DNA of 64,000 nucleotides from Lumbricus rubellus (taxonomy: Eukaryota; Annelida; Clitellata; Crassiclitellata; Lumbricidae), in NCBI GenBank assembly GCA_945859605.1, contig OX243825.1:4029043-4093042 (forward strand). Reading direction: 5' to 3'. A model generated the notes under the pieces. The model was not told the origin of the DNA and ran no database searches. It saw only the letters and a list, made by a program, of their open reading frames with translations. The translations under genes and the position numbers were made by a program. Of this stretch, positions 1 to 11,596 are shown in pieces. Numbering within the stretch: the stretch's first letter is position 1; every line of letters begins with the position of its first letter.

Positions 1-1348
1 TAATATTAATAACAATGACGACAATTTCTATGGCGCCGTAACACAGCACATGCCGTTACAAAGGCGCCTCTACAAAACACAAACGCAATCAGTCAACGGA
101 ACGCCTTAGAAAACATATAACTTAGGATGTGGGGCATGGTTTAAATGTACTGTCGCATCATGCATTGTGCAATGTGTAAGCTAAATGTTACCTGCACGAT
201 TATATCCTAGTAGTTAATATTGTTGAACGCCTCAAAATGGAGGAGGTCAAGTCAATGATCACCGCAACAATAGGTTGTCGTCAAACGCAGAAAACTACTA
301 CATGTAGTAACGTATTGGCCTGTCTAAACAACGCTTTCTTGTGTCTTCACTCAACTACTGTAACAGTGGCGGCCTGCGATAATTATCACTATGCATAATG
401 TACTATTTAATATACAGGCCTATGATATTTATCCAGCCATAAAATATACGTATAAAAATTGTGTATATACAAATACAGATAATTATAAAGACGTGCGTAC
501 AAACTGGGAAGAAACTTTGAGACCTGTCATGATGCTTGCAAGTAGGCCTGCCGGTTATGCTTTACAATCCTAAACAAAAATATAGGCCTAACGATGTACA
601 TAGGCCACTGTCAGGTTCCGATTTGTATGGGTGTATGGTTGTATGCACTGTCATTAAGAGCCTATTATAGTCATCTGCTTAGCATCGTCGAGTCGTGAAC
701 CCTTATTCTTGGCATTGATCTACTTAATTATTGTCCATCCCATGACCTTCATACCCGGCTGTCTAAAGCTAATTATATTTCTGATGAAGCAGGTTTATTT
801 TGTTCCATGTGATTCAGCAACGTTTTATATTTACATCACGTTATTAACAGTTGCTCTGGTTACCCATCATAAACGGTTCACTTTTCAAGCCTCTGGTCCT
901 TGTCATGTAACTGAAATCCAGGTTTGTGCCCGCATATTCGAATCATTGCCAAATCAAATTCATCGCTGCTACCAGGAGTTTTGTCGCCATCGCATCTGAT
1001 ATTTTGTAATAGAGTTCATCCCATGTGTCTAACATGTAACCTTCCCTTTAACTTATGCTCCTAACTCGTGCAATTATAACAATTACTGATGCACATAACT
1101 ACATGTAAGCTTATTTAGTGCATTCACACTCAACTTAGTTCTTTACAACGATCGACCTTTGCTTGTAACTCCCGAGTTGTTCGCTCAAACTCTCAATTCC
1201 ATTCACTGGGGGCAGCAACAAGCGCATAATTATGCATGGATATTATCACTTAGGCTATATAGCGCAGTTGTTACCACGCAAAGACGCTGGCTAGTGTCTG
1301 GTTCAAAGTCAACAGGCTCTCACACAACCTTATAGTAAAATTAACTGT
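1..1348. other. No recognisable gene
   Basis: AT-rich sequence with only short open frames that lack homology I can recognise, splice logic or repeat structure. I see nothing that supports a gene here. Confidence 0.5.
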
Positions 1349-1540
1349 CATAGGCGTACGAGGAGGGGGTCCAGGGGACAAATGCCCCCCAACTTTCGGG
1401 CAAATGTGGTTTTTCGGGCAAACATAGACCCGAACGACTAAAAAAAGGTCGTCAACTTTTTTGCCGGATATATTTTTCGGGCAGAAGTTCAATCTTTCCC
1501 CCACCCCACTGCTGAAATCTCCCGTAGGCCTACGCCTATG
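1349..1540. mobile_element. Short hAT-like MITE
   Basis: The left end reads CATAGGCGTACG and the right end TACGCCTATG, an inverted pair. The flanking 8-mers TTAACTGT and CTGACTGT match at six of eight positions, as expected for an old 8-bp target duplication. The G/C-rich interior with the phrase 'gactaaaaaaaggtcgtcaa' resembles the interiors of other MITEs in this window (54881-55292). No coding capacity. Confidence 0.5.
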
Positions 1541-1806
1541 CTGACTGTATTGTATTTAGATCAAATTTAAAAAACTCATTCCAGCTAATGAATGATAATT
1601 ATTATAGGCTATCAATCGATGGAATATACTGGTACCCCATGTTGAATTTTCTACGTTTCTTGGGCTCTTCTTTGATCAGCATCTACAGGTAAAATGGAAT
1701 GTTCACACTTATGAAATAACGATTAAAGTTATGAAAACCTAGAAATTTTAAGGAGAAATTCCCACTTACTTTCCACCTTATATTAAAAAACTTATATCAT
1801 GTTTTA

Positions 1807-1920
1807 ATTCAACCATACCTAACCTACTGTAATTTCATCTGGTCCTCAACCTACCGCACACACCAGGTCCTCTTAAAATTAAAACTTCTGTAAAAAAAGG
1901 CCATCCGAATTATTACTAAG
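1807..1920 (+). pseudogene. LINE reverse transcriptase fragment
   Basis: Reading from 1807 gives IQPYLTYCNFIWSSTYRTH, then LLKLKLL, an in-frame stop, and KKAIRIIT. This is the spacing seen near the end of the reverse transcriptase domain in CR1/L2/RTE-like non-LTR retrotransposons. It is short and broken, so it is a relic. The clade is not resolved. Confidence 0.55.
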
Positions 1921-2697
1921 TTAGGGTTATGCTGTGATTCTTGGTTAATTTTCTCTGTGACTTCTTTCCATATAACCCGGAACTGCATTATGTTTCGCGA
2001 GATTCATATTGTCCTGAAATGCTGAAAATAGGATTTGAAATGTTTCTTTTGTCGCTTTAATCTACAAAGTCACTGTTCAGATTAACTCCAATCATTGTGT
2101 GGATTTACCCGACTATGCAACCTTTTGATGCAATCATAGGCCGCCATTTCGGCCGCCATCTTGTTTTCCACGCAACCGCTAACATTCAAGCTTGCTAACC
2201 ACGATTTTCGTTCTCAGGAGGGCCACATTAGTCTAGAAAAGCATGTTAGCACATTGTTACATGATTTTCTTCTAACAGTATCATTCCCAGACTTCAAGCC
2301 TAGTCGAATTGGCGGCCATCTTTTCCCGCCAAAATTAGACCACTTGCCGTGTCCGATTTCTTGTAACTTTTAGTATGTTCATCACCAGATCTAATAGACA
2401 AGAAAATCGTCATAAAAAATTTTCTTGCTATTTTTTGGGGGTCATGTCGTTGATTGACCCGACTATCAAGCATCAAGCTTACAAGCCGAGACACATGAAT
2501 ATAGAAATTGTGTACGTTTGTTTATTATACCATGTCTGTACACCAAAATGCGGATAGCAATTGGTATATTAAAGAATATTCTTATCTTATCTTATCTTTA
2601 TGATGTAGCCTATAATATATTATAACATATTATGCATTCATACCTAATTCATATTTGCAACCACAAACACCATATAATAAAATCATATATATATATA

Positions 2698-3190
2698 CTA
2701 GCTGAGCCCGGCCACGCGTTGCTGTGGCTGAAAAGAGCATCCAACCACCCGTCCCTACCTCCATTCGACCTCCCCTTCCCTTCACCATCCCCCTTTCCAC
2801 GCCCACTCCCCCTCTCCATCCCCTCCCATCCTCCCCTCCCTCTCCTCCCGTCCCCCCACTTCCTCTTCCCCTTCCGCTCCCCTCCCCTCCCCTTCTCCTC
2901 CTCGTCCCACCCCTCCCCGTCCAATCCCCTCAACTCCCCTCTACCTCCTCCCGTCCCTTTCCCCTTCCTTTCCCTTCCACCTCTCCTGCACCCTACCCTC
3001 CTCCCCTTCCCAGTCCCGATCCCTCCGTCCCTTCCTCTGCCTCCCTGCATCCCTCCCTCGTCCATCCCTCCCCTCCGCTCTCTCGCCTCCCTCTTCGTCC
3101 CGTTCCCTCCCCCTCCTTTCCTCCCTCACGCCGTGTCTCCCCGACATCGACGCGAAAAGGCGAACAGCGCAACAGGGCCGCTATTGAATG
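2698..3190 (-). mobile_element. Helitron 3' end (minus strand)
   Basis: On the minus strand this ends in a short G/C hairpin (gcaacgcgtggccgggc) followed by CTAG at 2698-2701 and then T, which fits Helitron 3' termini (hairpin plus CTRR, insertion between A and T). The body is a 400-base CCCCTCC-rich low-complexity run. The same terminal sequence recurs on the plus strand at 23700-23768. The 5' end is not identified, and long open frames across the C-rich run are low-complexity artefacts. Confidence 0.6.
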
Positions 3191-3211
3191 TGTTGAATAT
3201 CTATATGGGCC

Positions 3212-3636
3212 TAAATAAAAATGTAACTGAGTACGCACGAATCTTTCGGACCAAGGATCTCGGAAATTTAAAAAATGCCGTTCGAATAGGCGCGGGTTTG
3301 CATACTGCTTTTTTGCTAAAATCTTGAGAAAAAACACTTTCACTTCGATTCGACCGATTCCGAGTTCAAATTCAACCGGTCAATAATTATGCATGCCGTG
3401 ACCCAATTCGGGCGCCTTTGAAAACGGTGGTTCCGCAAGACTTGTATAGCGCATTTTGAACTCGGAATCGGTCGAATCGAAGTGAAAGTTGTTTTTTTGT
3501 TTTAAAAGATTTTAGCAAAAAAGCATTATGCAAACCCGCGCCTATTGGAACGGAACGTTTTGCTGCAATTTTGAAAAGAATCGGTCCAGGACTTACCAAG
3601 ATCCTAGAGGAGAAAGATTTGTGCGAACGCAGTTAC

Positions 3637-3645
<9 letters not shown>
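3212..3645. mobile_element. Palindromic (foldback) MITE
   Basis: The two halves are imperfect inverted copies. The left half starts 'taaataaaaatgtaactg' and contains 'cacttcgattcgaccgattc' near 3341. The right half carries 'gaatcggtcgaatcgaagtg' near 3465 and ends 'cagttacatttttattta'. Arms are about 150-190 bp around a central spacer. No transposase frame is present, so this is a non-autonomous inverted-repeat element. Confidence 0.65.
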
Positions 3646-3667
<22 letters not shown>

Positions 3668-3668
3668 T
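3646..3668. repeat. (AT)n microsatellite
   Basis: A pure TA dinucleotide run directly after the foldback element. Confidence 0.9.
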
Positions 3669-3920
3669 GTTATATTTAAAATCAGTATCAACCGTCCACA
3701 TGACCCAGCAGGTCAATTAGAAAGTCAGCTTTTTGTGCGGGGGGGGGGGGAAGAAACTAAAATTCAACAGCAGCTTTATCAATCACGTGTCATGAAGGCA
3801 TCGCTCAGTTCAGCGTAAGTAAGCTTATGCTAAATTTGAAGCATCTGTTGTCAAAGAGCAGAAGTCAATTGATGTGCATCTATCATTGCTAGTCAGTTCT
3901 ACAGTAGAGATTTTGTCGCC

Positions 3921-4449
3921 ATGGGGTCGTTTGTGGCTTACTACGTTGCAGCATTAGCAGTTACATTAACGCACAACATGTTTGTTCCAGTGAAAGGTCA
4001 GTGCACTGTACCAGGCTGTGAGAGTGGAAACTCATCGATCAGCATCATAATAGGGATGCGTCAGATGTTTGTTGAATTTCAGGAGCGTCTTCAAGCGATT
4101 GACCGACGCTCACAGGAGCAAGATATCTACACGAAGCAAGTTCAAGATATTTATATCAAACAAGTTCAAGATGTCCATGAGTTTCTTAATGTCTCGTTTA
4201 AGCAACTGAATGATCTTAATGCCTCACTTCAACAAATGAAAAATGAGCAAGACACCGTTATGACAAGTCTTCAAGCAGTTGACAGACGTTTGCAGGAACA
4301 AGACATATGCATTCTTAATGCATCGCACCAAAAGTCGCAAACTCAACATAATACTGTTTTCAATCGTCTTGAAGCCATAGACCGACGTCTCAGTGAGCTT
4401 AATATTACCATCAAGGACGAAACTCAGAATTCGTGGAAACTCGCAGTTG
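3921..4449 (+). CDS. Fibrinogen-related gene exon 1: signal peptide and coiled coil
   Basis: The ATG at 3921 opens a hydrophobic leader that ends near VKGQC, followed by about 130 residues with repeated heptad-like units (RLQAIDRRSQEQD, LQAVDRRLQEQD, RLEAIDRRLSELN) and several N-glycosylation sites. The donor is G|GTAAAG at 4449/4450 and leaves one base, phase 1. The open frame runs on to 4649 but loses the heptads after the donor. Confidence 0.65.
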
Positions 4450-7400
4450 GTAAAGTTAAACTTCTATCCAGTAAATGCAATCACTTTGAGCACTGCAGCG
4501 CTCATTCAATGCAGCTGCACTTTATTCTGAGTTTTATATTCACGACTGCATTCACGTTAAACTGTGATCATACAATGACATACAATACAGTATTGTCCTC
4601 TCTAAAATTCTGCAACCGCTCCTTAGTCTATGCTACACCAGCTCTTTAGAACGGACTCCCAACATAGCCGACCTCTGCCTGATCAGTGATCACTCTTCCT
4701 CCTGTCTCCCCAATCTCCCCTAAAATTCAACCTCTCCTCCGCTTGCACTCTCCTCTGCTGCTTTCCATTCACGACTGAACAGAACTCTTGAAGATATCTT
4801 ATCCAGATTCCAATCAGGTTCCATCACCCAACTACCACCATCACCGACACCCACCGTAGCACCACGCTGTCTCCTCGGCTTGACCTCCTCGGATTTTGAC
4901 CTGGTACCGGAACGAAAACGGCAGCTCTGGCTATTGCGGACTTGGTTTGATATAGCGCCGGTGAATAAGCTGGTCTCCCTGTCGTGGCTTTTGTGGGCGC
5001 TGAGAAATTCTCGAAGATTTACATTGCCTTACATTACATTACATTACATAACAAATTAACAATATTATATTCGTTGTCTCAAAAATATACCATGCGGGTT
5101 TTAAAAAATGCATCAGCAATAACAGCAACGTCATTGCTGTTGTTGTTCCTGTTATTGTAAGTAATAAGTATGCCTATTTTAATAATTAATTATTGTTTGT
5201 ATAATTAAAATAAACATTATTAGTATATTTTTCCTCGATGCAGGGCCTACATAGTCAGTGTTTAATCTAGTCCTCTACTTCTGAATCGCCGATGCGCCTG
5301 GCGCCGATAGGGGGAAATAGGAAGGATGTTATCATCCCCAGCAGATTTTAAAAAAATTAATGAATTTGCACTTTGCAAAGTTTGCATTTTAGGCTGCCAT
5401 CATAACGAAATTGCTGTACTTTTTCAGTGCCGATAACAGTGTCATGGTCTAAGACTTCAATAAATGTAGGCCTACTTACAATCATAGGTGCAATCACGTC
5501 CTAAAAGTTGGGGGGACCATAATGAATCACGTCCTAAAAGTTGGGGGACCATAATAATAAAGTTAGGGGACCACTCAAAAGTTGGAGGGGACGCGTCCCG
5601 TGGGTCCCATAGGGTGGTGGCGCCTATGCTTACAATAGTAATTTCTTTTTGTGTGTCCACATTGTAAAGATAAGCTTATCATTTAAGATGTCATCTTAGC
5701 AAAAATTACTCTGGAGTGGGTGGTCACTTAATTTTGGATGAGTTGGAGGCGCTTAAGTTGCGTGGATTCGAGGTTTAAGAACAGGAAGTTGCAGTAATCA
5801 AGCTTTGAGTTTAAGTGAAGCATTTTTAAAATCAAGCAAAGATCGAATGCGTCGAAGGTCGCGGCTGTGCATGATGTTTGTTGACTAGTCGTTTGTTTGA
5901 ATCTAACGGTCTGTGACATAGAAAGATTGCGCTATTATCTTATAAGGTGGTGTTTTTCCTACTTTACATAATGTAGCGGTCGGTCTTGACTTGGAAAGAG
6001 GTCCTGTTTTACCGCCCATCATAAACAACTGGATAATCCTTATGCATCGCTTTAACGGTTCACTGAATTTCAATCGAAGCTGGATCGAATACAGAAATGG
6101 ATTTGGAGATGTCGGACGAGGAGAGTTTTGGTTGGGTAACGAAAAAATCCATCGACTGACCAACAGATTCTTCTATACACTTCGCATAGAGGTATTTAAT
6201 AAACATCGATATTTCAGAGATGACAAGCTTTCGCTAACACTGTAGTATTTTCTATAGTAAGCTGCTTTCTTCATGTATCTGGCAGTGGTATCTACCAATT
6301 GGGGGGGAGCGATCTTCCACTGTTCCAGAAATGGAGGATTGACGTTTTTGGACGTAAACTGCGGGTTTGTTGATTTCCAATGCGCTATTTCGGACCCAAA
6401 AAAATCTAACGCCCGCCTGAAGTAACTGCCAACTCAATGGGACATCCGTAGTGGAACACATAGACAAGGGACGAACCTAAAATCACTTCAGGTTACGCCT
6501 ACTGATGAAGCCATCATGAAGCCAAGCCGATATCTAGTCGTGGCAGTTGATGAAGACGACAAGACTTAGTGATCAAGATGACCGCGAGTCGAAAGTCAAG
6601 GACACCTGAGTAACAGTTACTGAGCAGAGAGTAGGCCTAAGGGAGACACACACAGTCAATTACTAATATTCGTTCGTTGTTGTAGGCCTATTATATTCGT
6701 CAGTTTAATGTCTGTGGATTTCAGATTATTGTAACAAAGAAAATATACCACTGAAAGGTCACAATTTTGACGCAAAGCTTTGCCAATGAATAATATCACA
6801 GTTGAAACCAAATTACGTAGCATAAAAAATGAACATGAGTAGCGACACTAACGAGTTCAAAATTTGAGACTCTCGGCGGCATATTAAGTCAACAGATATA
6901 ATATGAGTTGGCGGATCGGCATTTGAAGTGGTTGAGGAAGTGATCATAATAATGTAAATACGTGCTTTCGTCAAGCTCGAATAACGTAGGGTATAGCTAT
7001 AGGCCACCTTAATAAATTATTGACATAGGCTAATTATTTTTGTGTTTCTGTACATTGTGTTCATTGTGTGCATATAGCCTACAGAACTTGGATTTTCTTC
7101 AATTAAACTATGGAAAAATCGAATTTAGGTTTTGCAGATCCTACTTGCTTTCCACAGGTGCAACTCAAAGCAAACGGTGTATGGTACCACGCCGATTATT
7201 CCGCTTTTTCTATTGATTCGGAGAACAACAAATACGCCCTTCGCCTCTCAGGATTCAGCGGAGGAAGTGCCGGAGATTCGTTCACCAACACTACACTGCC
7301 TGTTGACGCATACCTCGGTGGAATGAATTTCACAACTCGGGATAACGACAACGATAGAAAAGTAGGCAACTGCGCTTATTACGGAGGAGGATGGTGGTTC

Positions 7401-7526
7401 AACAATTGTTTCAATGCCTGTCTTACGTGTGACTACATTGATCGATTTCAGTGGCGCAGCTTGAATCATTCGTCGTCGGATGGTGGTCGACTTCGATCGG
7501 CGCGGATGATGATTAGAAGCGAATGA
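3921..7526 (+). CDS. Fibrinogen-related (FREP/ficolin-like) gene, three-exon model
   Basis: Exons 3921-4449, 5977-6191 and 7158-7526 join in phases 1 and 0. The predicted product is secreted: a hydrophobic leader (MGSFVAYYVAALAVTLT), a heptad-like coiled-coil stalk with repeated LQAVDRRLQEQD units, then two exons of a fibrinogen C-terminal domain. Family knowledge: such proteins are lectin-like recognition molecules that oligomerise through the stalk. The region with the first fibrinogen-domain cysteine and the usual CDM-GGGW stretch is missing or strongly diverged. Either an exon between 4450 and 5976 was not recognised or the gene is degenerate. The gene sits downstream of IgSF copy A, on the opposite strand. 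Fibrinogen homology is secure; the exact exon 2 start is less so. Confidence 0.7.
4650..5482. other. Repeat-derived intronic sequence
   Basis: No gene seen. Bases 4660-5050 look like a dispersed element: a C/T-rich body, then 'ggtgaataagctgg' and 'gggcgctgag', ending in a TTACA pentamer run near 5022-5048. The phrase 'gtgaataagctgattccctcg' near 53408 is a likely second copy of its tail. Confidence 0.4.
5483..5628. mobile_element. hAT-like MITE with perfect 8-bp target duplication
   Basis: Ends are CATAGGTGC and GCGCCTATG. The identical 8-mer CTTACAAT flanks both sides (5475-5482 and 5629-5636). The interior repeats 'aaagttgggggaccataat'. A truncated relative lies near 49270-49364. Confidence 0.8.
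5728..5919 (-). pseudogene. LINE reverse transcriptase fragment
   Basis: The minus-strand frame contains LNSKLDYCNFLFLNLESTQ followed by LKRLQLIQN, the thumb-proximal pattern (SRLDYCN, then LQ-IQN) of CR1/L2-like LINE reverse transcriptases. It is a fragment with no start or remaining domains, within intron 1 of the fibrinogen-related gene. Confidence 0.6.
5977..6191 (+). CDS. Fibrinogen-related gene exon 2: first half of FReD
   Basis: Encodes WIILMHRFNGSLNFNRSW, then IEYRNGFGDVGRGEFWLGNE and KIHRLTNRFFYTLRIE, which is the fibrinogen core pattern W-x-QRR-GS-FxRxWxxYxxGFG-GEFWLGN. The donor GAG|GTATTT at 6191/6192 leaves phase 0. I place the acceptor at 5975-5976 because its phase matches exon 1; the upstream residues there are poorly conserved, so the start is uncertain. 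Confidence 0.7.
7158..7526 (+). CDS. Fibrinogen-related gene exon 3: C-terminal FReD
   Basis: The acceptor 'tttccacag' ends at 7157 and the exon begins in phase 0 with VQLKANGVWYHADYSAF. It carries GMNFTTRDNDNDRKVGNCA, then YYGGGWWFNNCFNACL, the calcium-site acidic run and the conserved cysteine pair of fibrinogen domains. It ends in ARMMIRSE and a TGA stop at 7524-7526. Confidence 0.85.
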   Translation: MQLKANGVWYHADYSAFSIDSENNKYALRLSGFSGGSAGDSFTNTTLPVDAYLGGMNFTTRDNDNDRKVGNCAYYGGGWWFNNCFNACLTCDYIDRFQWRSLNHSSSDGGRLRSARMMIRSE

Positions 7527-7758
7527 ACGAAACCGAACAAATCCTATTTGTTTCGCCCATTAATTTGTTTTGATCTGTAAAAGATTCTGCTGTAGGCTGA
7601 AGTCAAACGTGCCAACATGTTATGTTTAGCACGAGCTACATGTACATTGGTGTAGTATTCATCACTGTCGTCTTTACTTTTAGCATTTCTCAATTTAATT
7701 ATTCATCTCCAATATTATGTCTCAGCCAATATAATATAGCCTTTGAAAAACGTTTACG

Positions 7759-7761
<3 letters not shown>

Positions 7762-7803
<42 letters not shown>
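7762..7803. repeat. (AT)n microsatellite
   Basis: Pure TA run of about 40 bases immediately 5' of a LINE 3' end. Confidence 0.9.
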
Positions 7804-7806
<3 letters not shown>

Positions 7807-7965
7807 TCTCCCGTTGGAGATGCGTCTGTTACATAGGGTTGACTCGTCAGTGTTTTACAGGCTTCTTAAATTTGTTGGAATTACCGTGGTTGGGTTGGGT
7901 GCCCATCTGAGTGGACTTCTTGAAGGGGCGCCATATGAATTATTGAAATGAATGAATCGACGATC
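7800..7965 (+). mobile_element. LINE 3' end (CR1/L2-like)
   Basis: Reads SLPLEMRLLHRVDSSVFYRL, the C-terminal motif of a LINE ORF2, then the shared tail 'cttcttgaaggggcgccata' ending in GAATGAAT repeats. Truncated 5'. Confidence 0.6.
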
Positions 7966-8377
7966 ACTTGAATCGAAGCTACACTTGAAAATTTGTTGAA
8001 ACATAATGTGTTTTTTCTTCATCCAAACTCAAAACATCAGCTTTTCATGTGTTTATTGTTTTTGCCATCGATGAAACTAAATCTTCTCCTTTATCTGATC
8101 TCTGAATAGCCTGGTTCATAAGCATTCCGGTTTGACACTGAGCAAGCAGTTGTATGTGAAAAAGCAGGGATTGCAATATCACTTTCTCATAAACATTAAA
8201 TGACCGCTGAACAAAAGCCTAGCAGACTAAACAAATTAGGCCTAATGCTTAAATGAATTCAAAACTGTCATTAATTCTCGAATAGTTCTAGAAAGTAAAA
8301 TGGGAAGTGAAGTCATAAAGTGACTTAGACTTATGCCTAGACTAAATTCACCTGCTTTTTATAAGTCGCTCAAAACC

Positions 8378-8466
8378 TATTATTTTAGCTGTGGCTGGGC
8401 TGGGAGCGCCTCTGAGTAGGTTTCTTGAAGAAGCGCTATATAAATTCACGAAATGAATGAATGAAT
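8378..8466 (+). mobile_element. SINE/LINE shared 3' tail copy
   Basis: Contains 'tgggagcgcctctgagtagg', then 'cttgaagaagcgctatataa' and a GAATGAAT tail. The same tail is attached to a LINE ORF2 end at 41558-41785 and to a tRNA-headed SINE at 35196-35398. Confidence 0.7.
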
Positions 8467-8474
8467 GGACTAAC

Positions 8475-8484
8475 CGTATTTTAT
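8475..8484 (-). CDS. Copy A 10-nt micro-exon
   Basis: On the minus strand: TTTTCAG, then ATAAAATACG, then GTTAGT. Length, flanking splice sites and phase (1 in, 2 out) equal the micro-exons at 37749-37758 and 54049-54058. Confidence 0.6.
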
Positions 8485-9325
8485 CTGAAAACAACAAAAT
8501 GACAAAATCAGTCTGTATTTAAACTAGTGACATAAAAGTATGCAGCCATATAATTAAGTAGTCAATTTTTATTAGCAATAGCAGCTTTAACAGCAAAGAT
8601 CGCGAATTCCTACGCATAGGCTACTAAATCTTTTTGAACTGGCCTCAAGGCTGCACTATTTTACTCTTTACAAGCCTACAATTTGAATTGTTAGTGAAAT
8701 TGGACATTTCTGTCAATTGTCTACATATTTTGGAAATGGCACTAATGACTAGCCAGTTAGAAGTCCATATAATATGATGTTAAACTTTGGCACTCGGAAA
8801 ACAAAGACTACAGTAAGAGCCTATGATTTATATGTCCATGCTGCGTCAAGCTACTGAGGTTGTTTAAGCAAGATTCGTTTGCCATGAAGCCATAGGCCTA
8901 CAGAGAATGAGACATGCAAAAAGTTAGCAACCATAGAATTTTAACACATCGAACTGTTCCTCGTAACATAATCTCAAATACTTAATCAACTATAATAATA
9001 CTGCGATGTCAATGATGTCCTCGTCTTCCAAATCAATTCATTGGTGAATTAAGCATACAACCACTTTTAACCTTTAGGCCTACCACTCAGATTAATAATT
9101 AATTGGCCCAAATTTGGTCGGTGGGAGCGGACTCACGAGTGGTAAAGGTTAAGAATTTTCCAGAAGCTCTCCTTTCTAAAAACTCCCATCCACCTCACAA
9201 AGATGCCATATTCAAACAATTTTTTATCTCCAACCACACTGCAGCTGAATGCGAGTCGTAATGACCGACGTTGTAAAATGATTTTATTTCACATTATGTG
9301 AAATGATAAAACGAAAAATAATTAC

Positions 9326-9472
9326 CTCTTGACTTGTTTCTTGGATGACGCCATTTGTATCCAGGACAAGTTCGAACGTAGAAGCAGACGATAAGCAAAA
9401 TGATGAGAAGAAGGAAAAGAGCTGTGACCATCATCATAATATATTGAAGAGGAATACTTGTTATTGTTGTGT
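9326..9472 (-). CDS. Copy A transmembrane exon
   Basis: Encodes a short stalk (TTITSIPLQY), then IMMMVTALFLLLIILLIVCF as a membrane helix and the CPGYKWRHPRNKSRG juxtamembrane basic stretch. Acceptor ACAG at 9475-9473, donor G|GTAATT at 9326/9325. Confidence 0.75.
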
Positions 9473-9918
9473 CTGTAAAATCTGACACAACATAGTCTAC
9501 AGCAGAAAATTCAAAAGTATGACTACTCATTTTAAACTCCGAATTAAATCTATTCAAGTTAAGAAAGGCCGATGATTTTATATTTTGGGCCAATGGCCAC
9601 GGCCAGAAATGGCAGGGCCGAATGCCACTGAGCCGAGAGTTTTGTTGCTATTGGCTAATGTCTTTTTGGAGCCTCAGTGCTACTTAAGCCTTTTGTAAAA
9701 TCAGAAAGTGTACGAAAACATTAATTTAACTAAGTTCAGTGCCGATGCGGACAATACAAATTTCTTTATGATACTGATATAGGGCCTATACTTATTTACA
9801 CGTCGCGGTAGGTTTTGGCAAACCAACGGCCGCTCGAGCGACACTGTAATAATTTTCAGTAAAACGATAGAGAACAAAGTGAAAGAAGCAGAATGTAAAC
9901 GCAATTCGTGAAGCTTAC

Positions 9919-10194
9919 CACTTTCTGTGTAATTAACCGGAATCTCATTTGATGTCGCATTGTAGCTCTGACCCCTCACGACATTCATTGCAACGCATCT
10001 GTACCGCTTTGAAGAAACATCCGTCATAGTAAATTCAGAGCCATGTTGATTTTGAATATCTGTCCATGTACTACCATTTTCCATTTCCTGCCATTTGAAG
10101 GTTGGTGGTGGATGTCCCCTTGCCATGCAAGTAATGACGGTCCCAGGAGAGTAATAAGAAAGTGATGGCGACACAGTAACACTCCGAACAGAAT
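9919..10194 (-). CDS. Copy A Ig domain (membrane-proximal)
   Basis: 276 bp, phase 1-1. Shows SLSYYSPGTVITC, then PPPTFKWQEMENGSTW, then YRCVAMNVVRG: the C-W-YxC signature of an I-set/C2-type Ig fold. Closest relative in the window is 39443-39718. Confidence 0.85.
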
Positions 10195-10458
10195 CTGAAA
10201 TTGTTCGGACAAAGATCGTAAGTTCAATGCAGATTTATACAGCGCCACTTGAATTGAATCCATTGGCGGTCTCTGAAGTAGCATAATGATGCTTTTATTA
10301 CTTGAAATAATAATCCGTTAGAATGGTCTTCAAGTCAGAGGAAGAAAGGAAGCAGTGAAATCGCAGAGTAGGCTACTAGTCGGGTCAATCTTTGAAATGA
10401 TCCAAAACAAATTGCCAGAAAGTATTTTATGACGATTTTCTGGTGTCTTAGGTCAGGT

Positions 10459-10891
10459 CATAGTTGTAAAAAACGTTTTTTTCCGTTTTTTATTCTCTCC
10501 CAAAAAACGTCGTTTTTTTCGTTTTTTATTTTTCCCATCGTTTTTTATCGTTTTTTATTATTTCTTTATCTTTATTTATTCATTTACTTTCTGTTATTAT
10601 TTCACTTAATTTTAATTTTGTCTGATATTCCTTATGTTTTCCGCCAACTCTCAAGGATTCAGCTAACTAAAGTCATTATTTCATCATTTAACATCATCAT
10701 TTAAGAGATAGCCTGCGTGTAGTAGGTTCCTAATCAAGGTTTTCAAGGGTAAAATGCGGTTTTAGATGTAGCAAAGTCAAATTATTTTCCGTTTCCGTTT
10801 TTTATCGTTTTTTTGTCGTTTTTTATTTTTTTGAAAAAAACGTCGTTTTTTACCGTTTATTATTTTATTTTCATCGTTTTTTACATCTATG
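10459..10891. mobile_element. hAT-like MITE, T-rich
   Basis: Inverted ends CATAGTTGTAAAAAACG and CGTTTTTTACATCTATG, with perfect 8-bp direct repeats GGTCAGGT at 10451-10458 and 10892-10899. The interior is dominated by CGTTTTTTA runs. It is inserted in a dispersed repeat whose uninterrupted relative is seen at about 45310-45450. Confidence 0.85.
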
Positions 10892-11307
10892 GGTCAGGTT
10901 ATAAACATACTAAAATTTGTCTAAATCGGACGATATCAAGTGGTCTAAATTTTTGCAGGAAAAGGATGATCGCCAATTGGCCCAGGCTAGGAATCTTGAA
11001 ATGACTCTGTTAGCAGCAAATCATGTAACAATTTTCTAACGTGCATTTCTAGACTAATTTGATACTTTTGAAAACGTTGAACTTTGAGCTGTAATTCGTA
11101 TTCGTAGGCTAATCCTAATCTCGAGATTTCTGCAGCGCCCACAACAGCAAAGTCGCGGGAACCGGATTATTCACAGGCGTTTCTTCAAAACATAATCGAT
11201 AGGCAGCGGGTTAAGATCCGGAGAGTCAGGCAGGCAGACAGACGGACGGCTAAGGTGGGTGATGTTTAGAGTTGAAATGACGAAGGATGTGAGGAGAATC
11301 GGAAGAA

Positions 11308-11596
11308 TCAGGTTAGTTTGTGGAAGAGCAATGTTTTCAGCTTTGAGTAAAATACCTGTGGGGAAATAGCGCGAGGTTCAGTCTTGGTGAGTTCGTACAC
11401 TATGGTCAGAATTTTGTAAAAGACTAGTGCTGGCGGAAGTTTGTTCCAAAGAGGTATGGCAATAATTATCAAAGGAAGAAATTTCCAATAAATAGCGTAG
11501 GCCATTTTGAGGAACGTGTAGTGCACGAACAGCTATAGGGCCTATAAAATAATGTAAATCTTGCAACTTTATCAATGAACTAACTACTGTCTGCAA
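11308..11596 (-). pseudogene. LINE ORF2 C-terminal fragment
   Basis: Minus-strand frames read AIPLWNKLPPALVF and VFYSKLKTLLFHKL, the 'IPLWNxLP ... FKxxLKxxLF' ending common to CR1/L2-like LINE proteins, with a frame change in between. Confidence 0.5.

Noticed and set aside
2632..3327. 231-residue proline-rich open frame
   Set aside because: Runs through the CCCCTCC Helitron body; low complexity.
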